The notes under the pieces: generated by a model | Told to the model about the DNA's origin: nothing | Seen by the model: the letters and a program-made list of their open reading frames with translations, nothing else | Database searches by the model: none | Position numbers and translations under genes: made by a program | Part shown: positions 46,543 through 57,660 of the stretch, piece after piece | Position numbering within the stretch: position 1 is the stretch's first letter | Layout of the letters: the number at the start of each line of letters is the position of its first letter | Source: Sepioteuthis lessoniana | Taxonomy: Eukaryota; Mollusca; Cephalopoda; Myopsida; Loliginidae | Direction: 5' to 3' | Length of the DNA: 64,000 bases | Assembly (NCBI GenBank): GCA_963585895.1 | Contig: OY757904.1 | Location: 24,534,120 to 24,598,119, forward strand

Positions 46543-46671
46543 CTATGCAAAAGTAGTGTTAAATAAAATATCAACAAAAAAAAAAAAAAAATACAAAAAA
46601 CACTGCTGTTCAAAAAAAGAGTCTGAGCACAACATGGATAGAGTGTTACTTTGGTTTGACGTCTGACTTTT

Positions 46672-46880
46672 TTTTTTTTAATGGGATATAAACCTTCTTG
46701 GGTTATTCAATGCTAAGTCCATGTAAAAAAAAACACAGCAACTGGAGGAATAAACGTGTTAATTATTTTCCTAAGAGTATTCTTTCTAACATGAACGTAA
46801 TAGCATGATTGGAGTTCATATTCATTTGCCACAATGTCACAGTCCAGTATATTAGCCTTCAATCCACAGAGATTCCTTCC
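46672..46880 (-). mobile_element. SINE-C, diverged
   Basis: TTTAATGGGATATAAACCTT, CTTGGGTTATTCAATGCTAA, then CCTAAGAGTATTCTTTCTAA, ATTGGAGTTCATATTC and CACAGTCCAGTATATTAGCC. A further tail fragment (TTGGTTATTTAATGCCAAAT) lies at 46925-46950, next to SINE-A. Confidence 0.78.
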
Positions 46881-46955
46881 TTGCATGAAAAAACAATTGA
46901 AATAAATTGCTACTGATCTGACATTGTTGGTTATTTAATGCCAAATTCTCTTTAT

Positions 46956-47480
46956 AAGTAAAGTTAGTAAAGTTGGCGACCTTAGTCGGGGGTGACCCAA
47001 AGGCTCTCTTTTTAATAGCTACTAAACCCTGTTGGCCTAGTGGTTAGAGTGTTTGTCAATGGTCAAGGAGACCTTGGTTCAAGCACAGGTCGCGTCATAC
47101 CAAATACTTTAAAAACGGTACTCGATACCTCCTTGCTTAACACTCAGCAATGGAAGGTACGTATTGCGGGTAAAGCGGAGAAATCCAGGGAAAGGAGTAG
47201 TCGCCTACCCAACACCTAGGTGTTGTAGGTATTGAAAAGGGAGTCTTCTGGTCGCGCTCGACTACGATTGTCAACTTAATTTTACTTACACCCAGTTGTA
47301 GGGAAAGACGCTACTCCATTCCCTGCATTGCTCCACTTTACCTTTGATCCTTACCTTATAGTGCTGAGTGTTAAGCAAGGCGGCATCAAGTACCTTTTTT
47401 TTTTAGTCTTTGGTATGATTCGATCTGGGATTGAATCATGATCACCCGGACCATTGGGGAGCACTCTATTTATTTGGCCA
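46956..47480 (-). mobile_element. SINE-A, minus strand, split by a nested SINE-A
   Basis: The 3' part lies at 46956-47027 (AAAGTTGGCGACCTTAGTCG on the plus strand). The 5' part lies at 47288-47480, from CCCAGTTGTAGGGAAAGACG to the box A complement near TTGGCCAGTGG. The two parts join without overlap in the consensus order once the inner copy is removed. Confidence 0.82.
47028..47287 (+). mobile_element. SINE-A inserted into another SINE-A
   Basis: Box A GTTGGCCTAGTGGTTAGAGT, box B TGGTTCAAGCAC, full body and 3' end CAACTTAATTTTACTTAC. It separates two parts of an opposite-strand SINE-A at a site reading AAACCC/ACACCC, which is a possible short target duplication. Confidence 0.88.
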
Positions 47481-47494
47481 GTGGACCGGTTAAA

Positions 47495-47765
47495 TTGTAT
47501 TTATATATGCATATTAAATATTTTATTTCTAAACATATTATGTTAATAACATTTTAAAAGAGCCAGAGCTATGTTTTGCACGCAGTTAATTTTGTTTAAC
47601 TATTTATATTTAATACGAATAATTCTATCAATAATTTGTTTGCACTCAGTTAAATGTTTTTAAGTATTGCTATTTAACACTAACAATTCAATTAACATCA
47701 GTCATCTGTTTACAAACAGTTAAATGATCAATCGATTCTATTTCAAACATTCAATAAACAAGATT
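47495..47765 (-). mobile_element. family E internal-repeat fragment
   Basis: Several units of the family E internal repeat appear in the complement orientation (TTTACAAACAGTTAAATGAT, CAATCGATTCTATTTCAAAC). Neither head nor tail is present. Confidence 0.6.
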
Positions 47766-49849
47766 TAAAAATAAAAGCAAAATATTTCTTTTTTTAATTC
47801 TCTGAAAGTATACTCTGCATTGTAAAGAACTGATTGATTGATTTATTGAAAAAATATCTCACCAACTGGTGGCAAATCAGATAGAGTATTCAAGCCTTCA
47901 CCAAAAGACTGCTATAAAATTTCTGGTAGTTGAGACGTGCAAACCATCTGAAATTTACAGAAAAAATGTATGATGACTACGAAAAACCACGTTTTATTCG
48001 AGAAAATCACTCTATATATGTATGAATGAAAAAGATCGATTTATCTTATAAGCGTAAGTGTAAAAGTCATTTCATGGAGTTGACTATCAATAATGAATTT
48101 CATGCTGACAATCATCTGAAGCACGAACAGATCCTTTATTTCCTTGAAAAAATGTACAAGTGTAAATAGCACTTTCTACTGCCAACTCCCTTATCAAAAT
48201 TTACCTTGTTTATTTAATAACGATCCTAATACTACCTGGATAGTAAGTAGAGTAAAAGACAACGTTTCATCTTAGAAATTCCTAATTGTTGTAATATTTT
48301 GAAAACTTGAGCCTCATTTTAGGCAGCTCGGGCGGCTTTCAGAATAGTTATGAAGGTGATGAACCACTTTAGATAGTGAAATGTCGATCTGGCCCGACAT
48401 TTTCTGCCTGCTTATAAGCGGATATGCTTATATGGCTTTGAGCACAGACTCGAAATCTACGTTTTTTTAGGCCTATCAAGCCTTTTCTGGTCGTTGAGAT
48501 TTTCGCAACTCAAGTGAAAAGTCTGAATTCTCAGGTAACTGTACTGGGATCAACTGCCCCTTGATCTTTCGTTCAAAATTTTTTTGGTTGTTTTGGCTGC
48601 GCCATGGTCCAGTTCGAACTCATAAAACATTAGTTCCTGAACGTTTCACGTTCATCTGTGGGGCTTTCCAATCTCACGAGATATAAAGCAATGCACAGAA
48701 TTTCAGCACACCAACAACCAAGATACTACCAAGCATAATGGGTACTTACCAAGGCTAGAACTGCTTGAGTCACGTGATATACACAAGCCAAACTAGTTCA
48801 CACGAAGATATTGCAAAACATTTGACGCCGCATAACAACAATATACAACTGGAGAAATAAAAAGTCATAGAAATATGATTTAATATATAGTACTCAAACA
48901 TTCATTGATGAAACTTCACCTATCAAATACACAGTGTTTCAACTGATATCACGAGTAAGATAAAAAGCAATAGAAATAAGATGAAAATGGTACATAGGAA
49001 AAATTAATTGATAATGGTTCGTCTAAAAAATTACAGTAACATTACTTTTAACACTGTTAGGGTAATATTCTAATCAGTGTTATTAAAAGTTATGGATTGT
49101 TTATGATCTAAGGAAGAAAAGAGTAAAAAGCCATTTCTTTTAATTTAGTTTATACAATATCATTTCGTTGAGATACTTTTGGCATATTAAAATGTGAATA
49201 AGAAGAATAAACTTTGTAAATTCACAAACAGTTCATCAGTGCAGTGTAAATTTCCAGTAGTCAGCTTTTATAGACTGACAGTCAGACAGAGAGACAGTAA
49301 GTCACTCAAAGAATAACCTTCCAATACCAAATGGCACCCACATATCTGGCATTTTATAATCATTTATTTTCCCCTCAAAGTTCTATTTATTTCTGATCGG
49401 AAATTATAAATGATATATACTAATATAATCGAATATATTCCTGTGGACATAATGAAATAAAGAAAACGATATTTTTCTTTTAATTTGACTTGGACTATGA
49501 CATTTTGTTGACAAATTTCATTAAATGGACTTTTTGGAAATTGACAAATAATTAATACACAGAGAACGCAAATATTTAATTAGATCTTACATCTTACAGA
49601 TCAATAGTGAAATGTTTCAAAGATAATCCTGTCACCTCTATTATTCTGTTAGGCATTAATACTTATTGTAAATTAATTGATGATGCAGTTTTTGGATATC
49701 GCGTATCTGATAGTTTTTCTGATCAGTTTTTCTTTATCGATAAGGTAAAAGTGTTTACCAAATGTTAATATGAACTAAACATTTTATATAAGAAACACTT
49801 TAGAAATTTGGTGATGATATCACTTCGTATTTTGACTAATAAAGGTATG
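47766..49849. other. no gene recognised; less AT-rich island at 48.3-48.8 kb
   Basis: 48.30-48.80 kb has a more even base composition, a short hairpin (ATGTCG...CGACAT near 48385) and a strong minus-strand splice-donor-like word (CTTGGTAAGTACC near 48745). No coding frame is recognisable. Confidence 0.45.
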
Positions 49850-50218
49850 TTGCCCAGTCGGCTGAATCTGTAGAACACACCGACCGCTTCTCGGTAGAGG
49901 GTAAAGACATCCTTTCCAACAAGTGTCCAAGATATGACACTAAGCGACCTGATAGTGACGTTCCAGTAAAACTGAAGCTTTGGGAAATGCTGATTATCTC
50001 TTCATTGCCATCGCTCCCACGTCCACTTTGTCTCGGGGTGGTAGGGTTCTATCTATTGGTCAAATAGAAGTGAACAGCGTACTTATGCTAAAGTGAACTG
50101 TATGAAATAGGACTGTTTTTGAATAGAAGTGAACTGTATACTTATGCTAAAATGGATTATTTGAAATAGAACTGTTTTGACATTTAACTACTGTGTTTAA
50201 CGGTTTGTAAAAAAAAAT
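49850..50218 (+). mobile_element. family E retroposon, truncated at the tail
   Basis: GTTGCCCAGTCGGCTGAATC, CACCGACCGCTTCTCGGTAG, AAGATATGACACTAAGCGAC, CTATCTATTGGTCAAATAGA and two internal units. It stops where the tail of the minus-strand RTE-like LINE begins. Confidence 0.82.
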
Positions 50219-50246
50219 ATCATCATCATCCTCATCATCATCATGT
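50219..50246 (-). repeat. ATG-type tail of an RTE-like LINE
   Basis: CATCATCATC-type triplets on the plus strand at the 3' end of the minus-strand LINE. Confidence 0.85.
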
Positions 50247-51240
50247 TACGCTGCTAGCACGGATCTCCCCAACCCTCTATGGTCCATCGCTCCCGTCAGG
50301 ACCCTTAGGTTACACCTGGTATCGGCACAGAGCTTGTCTATATAGGTTCTGCGTGGTTGTCCTGCCTTTGCTCGTGATAGGGTCCACTGAAGTGTGTCGC
50401 TTGTGAGTTTACCTTTACATCTCCTACAGTGTTCCGCATGTTGGGTTCGTCTAACTTAGATAGTTTTCGTGATGGGTGGTAGATGGCCGTAGAGCTGCTG
50501 TTTTGTGAAGTGCTGCACCCGAGACTTGTGCAATAATACTAGTAGCATACTTGGGTAATTGCCATTAAGCTTTTTCTCCATATATTTAGTTAGCGTCCAT
50601 GTAGTGCATCCATGTAGCAGTATTGACACAACAGCCGCTTTGAAAAAATTGCATTTTATTTTATCAGTCAGTTCTGACTTTCATATGACTGATAGCCAAT
50701 CGATTACAGTCCAAGTCTTTGCTAGTCACGTGTTGATGTCTTTCTCGGTTGATGAGACACTGCTTCCTGGGTAGGTAAACTCCTCCACTAGTTTCAGAGA
50801 CCTACCATTTCGTGTGGAGATGTTGACTCTTTGATGAAAGCACATGTATTCCATCTTTTCTGCGTTGACATGGAGGCCTATGCCAGCAGCTGTTCGTTCC
50901 AGACTATGTCATAGGGTTTCCGTTTGTGCGGGGGTATTTTTCAGAAGAGATACGTTATCGGTGTAGTCCGCGTCCGTAATTGTTTGAGCGTGGTATCTTC
51001 TGCTTCTTTCCTTTGCCAGCTTGAAACCATTATCTTTCATTATATCAATTGACGTTCTAAGGACGTATTCTAAGCAGATGAAAAACTGGTATGGGGCTAA
51101 TGTATCTCCTTGCAGCATATCTGTTACAATTTCGAAGTAGTCTGTGTTTTCATCCGGGTAGAGGTCCTTTATTTTCGTGTTTTTATTGAGCATCGATGGT
51201 CCGAAAGTTACGCATGAATATATCACGAAAATTTTTAGCA
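50226..51240 (-). mobile_element. RTE-like LINE 3' part, minus strand
   Basis: On the minus strand 51241-50909 reads DENTDYFEIVTDMLQGDTLAPYQ, LEYVLRTSIDIMKDNGFKLAKERSRRYHAQTITDAD, which is the reverse transcriptase palm with motif B. The rest of the C-terminal region follows with breaks down to 50260. The copy ends in an ATG/GAT repeat (the CATCATCATC tract at 50219-50246 on the plus strand), the same kind of tail as the copy at 10259. It is 5'-truncated at about 51.2 kb, where a plus-strand copy begins. Confidence 0.85.
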
Positions 51241-51241
51241 A

Positions 51242-52752
51242 TCATTAAGAAATCAAACTAGGACAGTTTTTGCAAGAAGAACTCGACTCAATACCTAGAA
51301 AAATTAAAAATAGGAAATCAGCAGGACTTGATGAAATACCCCCAGATGTATGGAAGACTAGAGAATTCGACGACATACTGCCCCGACACTGTAATGCCGT
51401 ATATAACCAAAATATAAAACACAGATCGACTAAGGAATGCATCCAACCCTTCCCTAAGTAGGGTGAACTTGAAATAGCCAAGTACTACCGAGATATAACC
51501 CTTACACCCATAGCGACCAATATCTACAATGCAACTACATAGGACCCAAATTTGAGAAGATACTTATGAAGAATCAATACGACATTTGGAGAAATAGATC
51601 CATGACATCACAAATTTTGATTATCAGTTGAATTCTAGAAGGTGTAGGTGTAAAAACACTTGATGCAATCATATTATTCATCGACTCCTCCAAGGCCTTT
51701 GACTCCATGCACAAAGGGAATATAAAGCAAATACTTCACGCCAACGGCCTATCCAAAGAAATCGTCGCAGCCATATTTATGCTATATAGAAACATGGAAG
51801 TAAAGGTCCGCTCCCAGGATGGAGACACAGATTACTTCGATATGGTAGCTGGTGTGCAGCCAGGAGTTATATTAGCCTCATACATCTTTTCATCTGCCTA
51901 GACAACGTGCTTAGAACGTCTATTGATAGAATAAAAGATAACGGTTTCAAGCTGGCAAAGGTAAGAAGCAGAATATACTCTGCTCAGACAATTACGGAAG
52001 CGGACTAGGCCGATAACATATCATTTCTTACAAATACACCTGCACGGGCAGAAACCCTACTACATAGTCTGGAATGAGCAGCTGTGTGCATAGGTCTTCG
52101 TGTCAACGCTGACAAGACAGAATACATGTGCTTAAATCAAAGAGCCGACAACTCCACACTAAATTGTGATTCTCTGAAACTAGTAGACAATTTCACCTTC
52201 CTAAGAAGTTGTGTCTCATCAACCGAGAAAGACATCAACACGCAAATAGCAAAGGCATGGACAGCTATTGATAGACTATCGGTAATATGGAAATCAGACC
52301 TGACTGATAAAATAAAACGCAGTTTTTTCAAGTAGTGGTCGTTTCAATACTGGTATATAGATGCACAACACGGACGCTAACTAAATGTATGGAGAAAAAG
52401 CTTGGCAGTAATAACACAAGATATTTCGAGCAATATTGAACAAGTCCTTGAAGCAACCCCCACAAAACAGAAACTGTATGACCACCTCCCACCCATCTCG
52501 AAAACTGTCCAATTAGAGGAACCAAACATGCGGGACATTTCTAGAGAAGCAAGGACAAATTCATAAGCAAAACACTCCTGTGGACCCCTTCATATGGAGG
52601 AGCAAAGGCTGGACGACCAGCTAGAACCTATATAGAACACCTCTGTGCAGATATAGGATATAAATTTGAAGACCTCCCGGGAGCAATGGACGATAGAGAC
52701 TGGTAGCGAGAGAGTGTCTGCGAGATTCGTGTTAGAAGCGTAACGATGATAA
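51242..52752 (+). mobile_element. RTE-like LINE, plus strand, 5'-truncated
   Basis: Begins in the linker before the reverse transcriptase (LQEELDSIPRKIKNRKSAGL, DEIPPDVWKT). It continues through LFIDSSKAFDSMHKGNIKQ (motif A), DGDTDYFDMVAGVQPGVILA (motif B), VNADKTEYMCLNQR, LKLVDNFTFLRSCVSSTEKD, TAIDRLSVIWKSDLTDKIKR and the C-terminal GGAKAGRPARTYIEHLCADI. It ends at AACGATGATAAC. Several stops and frame changes make it inactive. It is somewhat better preserved than the copy at 10259. Confidence 0.88.
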
Positions 52753-53576
52753 CATTTACCCAACTTCTCTAATCTAGACACAATATCCCATTTTAACTGG
52801 AATAACGCCTGTATGAATTCAGATTTTTTTCACCGAGGATGGGTGTCTAATCTTTATATAGTATTCACTGCCATTGAAGGGAGATAATTAACAACAAATA
52901 TTTCTTTGAAAATATATACGTTTTTGTTTTATTGTCTTATCATTTATTTTTCAGAGTTGTTATAAAGAGATTGTCATTAAAGACCTTCAGTGAAAGTACT
53001 TTGCTTTTGGTCTTTCTTTCTTTGTCGAAATGTAACGAGATTATGTTCTATTTCTTCGGTTTTTTTAAGGTCCCCGGTCTCTTTCGGGCTCCTTCACCGC
53101 TGATAAATCCTGGGTAACTTCCTGGCATTCGTATTTACCAAAACCCTTTGCCACAGATAGAATGGAACACAAAGTCAATTTTTAAAGAGTACAACTGGTT
53201 TGAATTTAATGTTTTCGTTCTCCTAGAATGATTGTTTAACAAAAGAGACTGCCTGCTTAACCATTTTACTAATAGCTATAGTAATAACAGATGGATTTAT
53301 GTTGTTTGGAAAAGCATGAGCGTGAGGTGAAATCCAAACAGCTTCGTCCAGGGTTTGAACTCGAGTCAAAGATTCAATTGTTTATGAAAATAATCATTAA
53401 GCTAAGCACGCCCCTTTTTCGATGTAGGTTACAAGAAGTCTTGTATTCAATGGAGTACAAAGGATGAAATGTGAAGCAATGGAAAAGAAAATACAAAAAG
53501 TACTTTTTAGAATAGTACGATAAACAAAAATGTTGTAAATATTAAAAGAAAAATAAATTGAAACTATTAATTTCTT
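52753..53576. other. no feature recognised
   Basis: Unassigned sequence between the LINE and SINE-A. Confidence 0.6.
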
Positions 53577-53825
53577 AGCAATAGTTTTGCGCCAATGATC
53601 CCGGAGGCCTCGGTTCGATCTCTGGTCGAGTCATGCCAAAGACATTATAATGGTCGTTGATGCGTTCTTGTTTAACACTCAGCAATATAAGATACGTATC
53701 AAGGGCAAATTGGAGAAATACAGGGAAAGGAGTAGCGCCCTCCCCTACACTTCGGTGTTGTAGCTTTTGAAAAGGGAGCCTTCTGATTCGACCTCGAGTA
53801 CAGTCGCCAACTTTACAACTTTACT
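53577..53825 (+). mobile_element. SINE-A lacking box A
   Basis: Starts just before box B (CGGTTCGATCTC), followed by TCGAGTCATGCCAAAGAC, TTGTTTAACACTCAGCAATA, TACACTTCGGTGTTGTAGC and the 3' end CAGTCGCCAACTTTACAAC. Confidence 0.85.
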
Positions 53826-53932
53826 GTGATATATTAAAATCTATAAGCGATACAAAGACTAACTAAAATAACAGTGAGCTTCTAACCATGTTGACCAAAC
53901 ATACGCAGATTTAAATTGGTGTGGTCTCTTTT

Positions 53933-54035
53933 TTAATGGCATATCAAGCTTCCTGAGTTACTTAATGCCAAAGTCACCTAATAGAAGATTTTTACTGGAG
54001 CATAAGGGGGTTCATACCTTTCCTCCCATCGGTTG
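53933..54035 (-). mobile_element. SINE-C 3' fragment
   Basis: TTTTTAATGGCATATCAAGC, GAGTTACTTAATGCCAAAGT, GCATAAGGGGGTTCATACCT. The tRNA-like half is missing, and family E-like sequence follows. Confidence 0.75.
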
Positions 54036-54611
54036 GTCAAATAAAACAGTTTAATCATCTATTATACTTAGAATAATTTAACCGTGTGCAAAAAGTTGAT
54101 TACAATCCAGTTGACTACTACTGCAGAATTCACCAATTGCATTTCTACAGATAGGAAAAACCTTCCCCGCAACGACTTCATCCATATGACATTAAACTAC
54201 GTCAGATTGTGAGGCTCTAGCTTTAGAGCTACGGGGAAAATGGAGTACCCTTTCATTTCCATTGCTCCCAGGTCCACTCTGTCCCACAATTGTAGAATCT
54301 TAGAAGGTGCTATGTATGGGTCAAAAAGAAATGTCTGGCATTTTAACTGTGTGCAAAGAAATAACATATGTTGAATCACTTTGTTATTAATAGAACTCTT
54401 AACTGAGTATGAACAAATCACTGCTGTTTAATTGAAATGTTAGCTATACTTGGTAATGTTAACTGTGTGCTAAGGAATTATTAAAGTCTAATTGAATTAT
54501 TAGTGTTGATTAGAAATACTTGGAACTTTTTGAGAATGGGTCTAAATAAAATTGTTAGTGTTACATACTACTGGTTGGAACTATTCAACCGTGTGCAAAT
54601 AAAACTTTGTC

Positions 54612-54953
54612 AGATAGCAATTTTTCTTCTTTTTTTTTATAACTTACCTCCATAGAATAACTTGCCTCCATAGAATCTCTTCCTCATCATTATTGTACAT
54701 ACATCACTTTTCTCCTGATCGGCTTTCTGTAGGTTTTTTCATATTGGTGACTGTTGCGTGTCAGAGATGAATGGGTATAAACCATGGTTAAATAAATTCT
54801 AGTGCGACTGGTCGTGAAAGAAACTAGCTAGGGCACCATGGACAACAATGTTTTCTTTGTCATTTTTCTTTTTATTTCCCCTCTCTTCAAATTCTTTGGG
54901 CTTCGTGCTCACCAAAGATTGTAAAATTTCGTTTTCTCTTTTTGGAAATAAAG
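54612..54953 (-). mobile_element. retroposed insertion with A-rich end, unclassified
   Basis: The 15-bp repeat AAATAAAACTTTGTC occurs at 54597-54611 and 54954-54968, and similarity continues imperfectly a further dozen bases. On the minus strand the insert ends TAAGTTATAAAAAAAAAGAA, an A-rich tail, so it looks like a retroposed RNA of about 340 nt. It contains two tandem copies of TATGGAGG(C/T)AAGTTAT. No tRNA-like boxes or recognisable coding sequence were found. Confidence 0.6.
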
Positions 54954-55167
54954 AAATAAAACTTTGTCGAATAGCGATATTTTAAATCATACAAATGAGT
55001 GCTATAAATGATTAGTATTACAAATGACTATTCGTTCTAAAATACTTGGAACCATTTAATTGTCTGTAAACAATTGTAATACTTATAACCAAACAAATTT
55101 GTTCTGATTCTTTAAAAAAAGACAACCAACAAAATATTGACTTTCAACTCATATGTATAAACATGTA

Positions 55168-55868
55168 CAGGGTGAGGTAGCAAAATTAGGAATATTCTAA
55201 TATATAAATAAACGAATCAGTTATAAAACAAGATTAATTATAATTTAAAAAATAAACAACAAAATAAGAAGATAAACAAAAACAGTAAATTTACTGAATA
55301 TTGCCGTAACTTTTTTTTAATGACTGCATCAAAATGCCTTCAAAATAAATTCTTCTGACATTTCATTCCATTCCTTCTCAAGAGATGTTTTAAACGAAAC
55401 AATATTGGCATGAGAAGTTGCGTTTGTCTTGTTTTCTAAAACGCCCCATTTAGCGTAATCAAGAGGTTTAAGATCTGGGCTTAAATATTGTTTAATTGGT
55501 GTTCCGACAGTGCGCTTTCTTACTGACATTGTTGTGTCCTTCTAAATCGTCGTAGCAAGAGCAATTAAAAAAAACTCTTCTTTTTTTTTGTTCACTCTTC
55601 TATTCTTACTTCTTAAAAAGCTCTTTTTTTTGTAATTTTTTTCCTCTGCTTTGTATACAGTAGACAAAGAAACTTTGGCTTGGTCTCGGTGTTAAGTAAG
55701 TCATAGATTCTTTGTCATTTCTTTTCTCGCTCACTCATATTCAGCTGAATTCTAATAAAAAACGTGCTTGAATAATAGAGCTAATCATGAAAATTTCGAT
55801 TTATCATATTTTTTAATGGACTAAAAGGAACTTTAAAAAAATATTCCATATTTTGCTACCGCACCTTA
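55168..55868 (-). mobile_element. Tc1/mariner-superfamily transposon, internally deleted
   Basis: Terminal inverted repeats CAGGGTGAGGTAGCAAAAT and TAAGGTGCGGTAGCAAAAT, with TA on both sides (55166-55167, 55869-55870). The minus-strand frame at 55329-55529 reads SPDLKPLDYAKWGVLENKTN, ATSHANIVSFKTSLEKEWNE, MSEEFILKAF, the C-terminal catalytic end of a Tc1/mariner transposase (the Asp of LDY is the third catalytic residue). At 701 bp it is about half the usual 1.3 kb. Most of the N-terminal and central coding region is absent, so it is non-autonomous. Confidence 0.86.
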
Positions 55869-56164
55869 TAACTGCATGAAATAAATGACCTCTGATTCGT
55901 TTAAAAAAGTTAACTACAAACTTTCCGTTTACAAATCATGTATCATATGTAAAAAAAATGGTTTAGATAACCTGCAAGAGTTGATATGTCATAAACCCTA
56001 ACTAACCAACTAATAAAGGGCTATTGATAAATCAAATTATTCGTATTTGATAGCAATACTTGAAACCATTCACCTGTGTACAATTAAAAGTTTCAGTATA
56101 AGATAACAATACTTGAAACTATTTAATCGTGTACAAACGAATGAGCTCTAGCTCACAGTGAGAA

Positions 56165-56425
56165 AATAGCGAAAAATTCGAAAAACTAACTGGATCTTGT
56201 AAAAGAGCCGAAAAAAAGGGTCACATTAAATGTGGTGTTAATACCAATAGTACTTGAAACACAACCAAAGAAACTCGGGCAAATGGAGATCGGAGCATAG
56301 TACTGCTAAAATCATCAAGGATTCTTAGAACTGTCCTAGAAACTTGAGGAGACTTCCTGTCACTTAGATTCCTGTGACAAATCCACCAGTGATATACACT
56401 GATTGGAACAACTTGCAAAGAGCAA
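56165..56425 (+). mobile_element. R4/Dong-like LINE short 3' fragment
   Basis: The C-terminal tail is readable in the plus direction: INTNSTxNTTKETRANGDRS remnant, then AKIIKDSxNCPRNLRRLPVT and the conserved 3' end (AGACTTCCTGTCACTTAGAT). It is isolated from the main cluster. Confidence 0.65.
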
Positions 56426-56905
56426 AATAGTCTTCTTATATATGAATTAAAAGGCCCTTTTATTTTTATACATCGTTCACGAAACCTTTTATTAGGATTA
56501 AAAAATGATAAATTACCTTGTTAAATATGAAGCGTTACTCGACGCAAACTCAATTCGAATCATCATGAAACCAGAATTAATAAAGACCATGTTGCTAATA
56601 CATTGCTAACATCTGACATGATCTGATCCAAAGTTTTATGCAATACAAATTAATTAATTGATTAACTAATTAATTAAAAAGAACGAAAGCGAGAACAGAA
56701 ATAGAAATGAAAACCAGAAATATATTATTTCAATTCATGATTTAATGACAAGAAATCTCCATACATCTCAGTTAATTTATTTTCATTATCATAAAACTGA
56801 TGTGATCTAGAGAGTTTTAACAAGCTGATCTTTTTTTAATCCTTACGGAGGGCAGATTATTTTCAGAATATTTGCCAAATAAAGGGTATGTTCAAATATG
56901 TCAAT

Positions 56906-56936
<31 letters not shown>

Positions 56937-57534
56937 CATGGTAATTTGAACAGTATTTGTGTGTTATAGTGCAATAAAATGAAAGCAATAAAGCACTTAT
57001 TTTAATTATATTTTTATACCACTCATTATATATTCCTACACCACAGTGGGGTCTCCTTGAGATGTTTCAGCGGAAAATTCTCCGTGGTCAACTAGCTAAA
57101 TATCTTATTTATATTATTTACTGATTTCAAAGGCTTTATTGGTAAACATGGTTCTAAGAAAGATATTTAGTCGTTCCCGTCTCTCAAAGCCAACATTTGC
57201 CTTAGTATATATGATATATACTAACACCGAACACAACAGATAGAAAGACAATATAAACCCATTTGTACAAATAAGAATATTTGACCTTTACATGAAAATA
57301 TCACAACAGCTAGAGATATTCACATATTTTTCTATCCACAAGGAACACACGGAACACACGGAAGGGATATAAAAATAGAAAAAAAAGAAAGAATTAAAAT
57401 AGGAAATGAGGAGAAATTGAAGTTGCCACGTCCATGTGGCTTTTCTGTTCTTATATTTCTTACTATTTTTCTTGGATGCAATCAGTTATGACCTTGCAGT
57501 AGGCGAGAAACTGCAGTTGCGCAATTAAGTTCAT
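56426..57534. other. no gene recognised
   Basis: AT-rich with one short TA tract. Confidence 0.6.
56906..56936. repeat. TA microsatellite
   Basis: Short TA run. Confidence 0.9.
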
Positions 57535-57660
57535 TTTCGGATTAATACCATTGGGAACGGTATGAACTCTTTTATTTCCCTCAGCTATGGGTTAAGTAAG
57601 ACAATTACCCTTCTACAAAGATGGCTTTTGCATTAAATAACCCAAGAATAATCCACTTTC
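57535..57660 (+). mobile_element. SINE-C 3' half, plus strand
   Basis: ACCATTGGGAACGGTATGAA, CCCTCAGCTATGGGTTAAGT, AAGATGGCTTTTGCATTAAA, TAACCCAAGAATAATC is the second half of the SINE in its sense direction. Confidence 0.72.

Larger units (their letters stand above)
54100..56010 (+). mobile_element. family E retroposon, old copy broken by two insertions
   Basis: Head-like ATTCACCAATTGCATTTCTA, then ATCCATATGACATTAAACTA, CCTTTCATTTCCATTGCTCC and many diverged internal units (GTTAGTGTTACATACTACTG, TTGGAACTATTC). It is split at about 54612-54953 by a retroposed piece and at 55168-55868 by a Tc1/mariner element. The tail GATAACCTGCAAGAGTTGAT is at 55960-56000. Confidence 0.7.

Noticed and set aside
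48740-48760. GGTACTTACCAAGG as a U1 snRNA 5' end.
   Set aside because: Only the splice-site complement matches; the following U1 sequence is absent.
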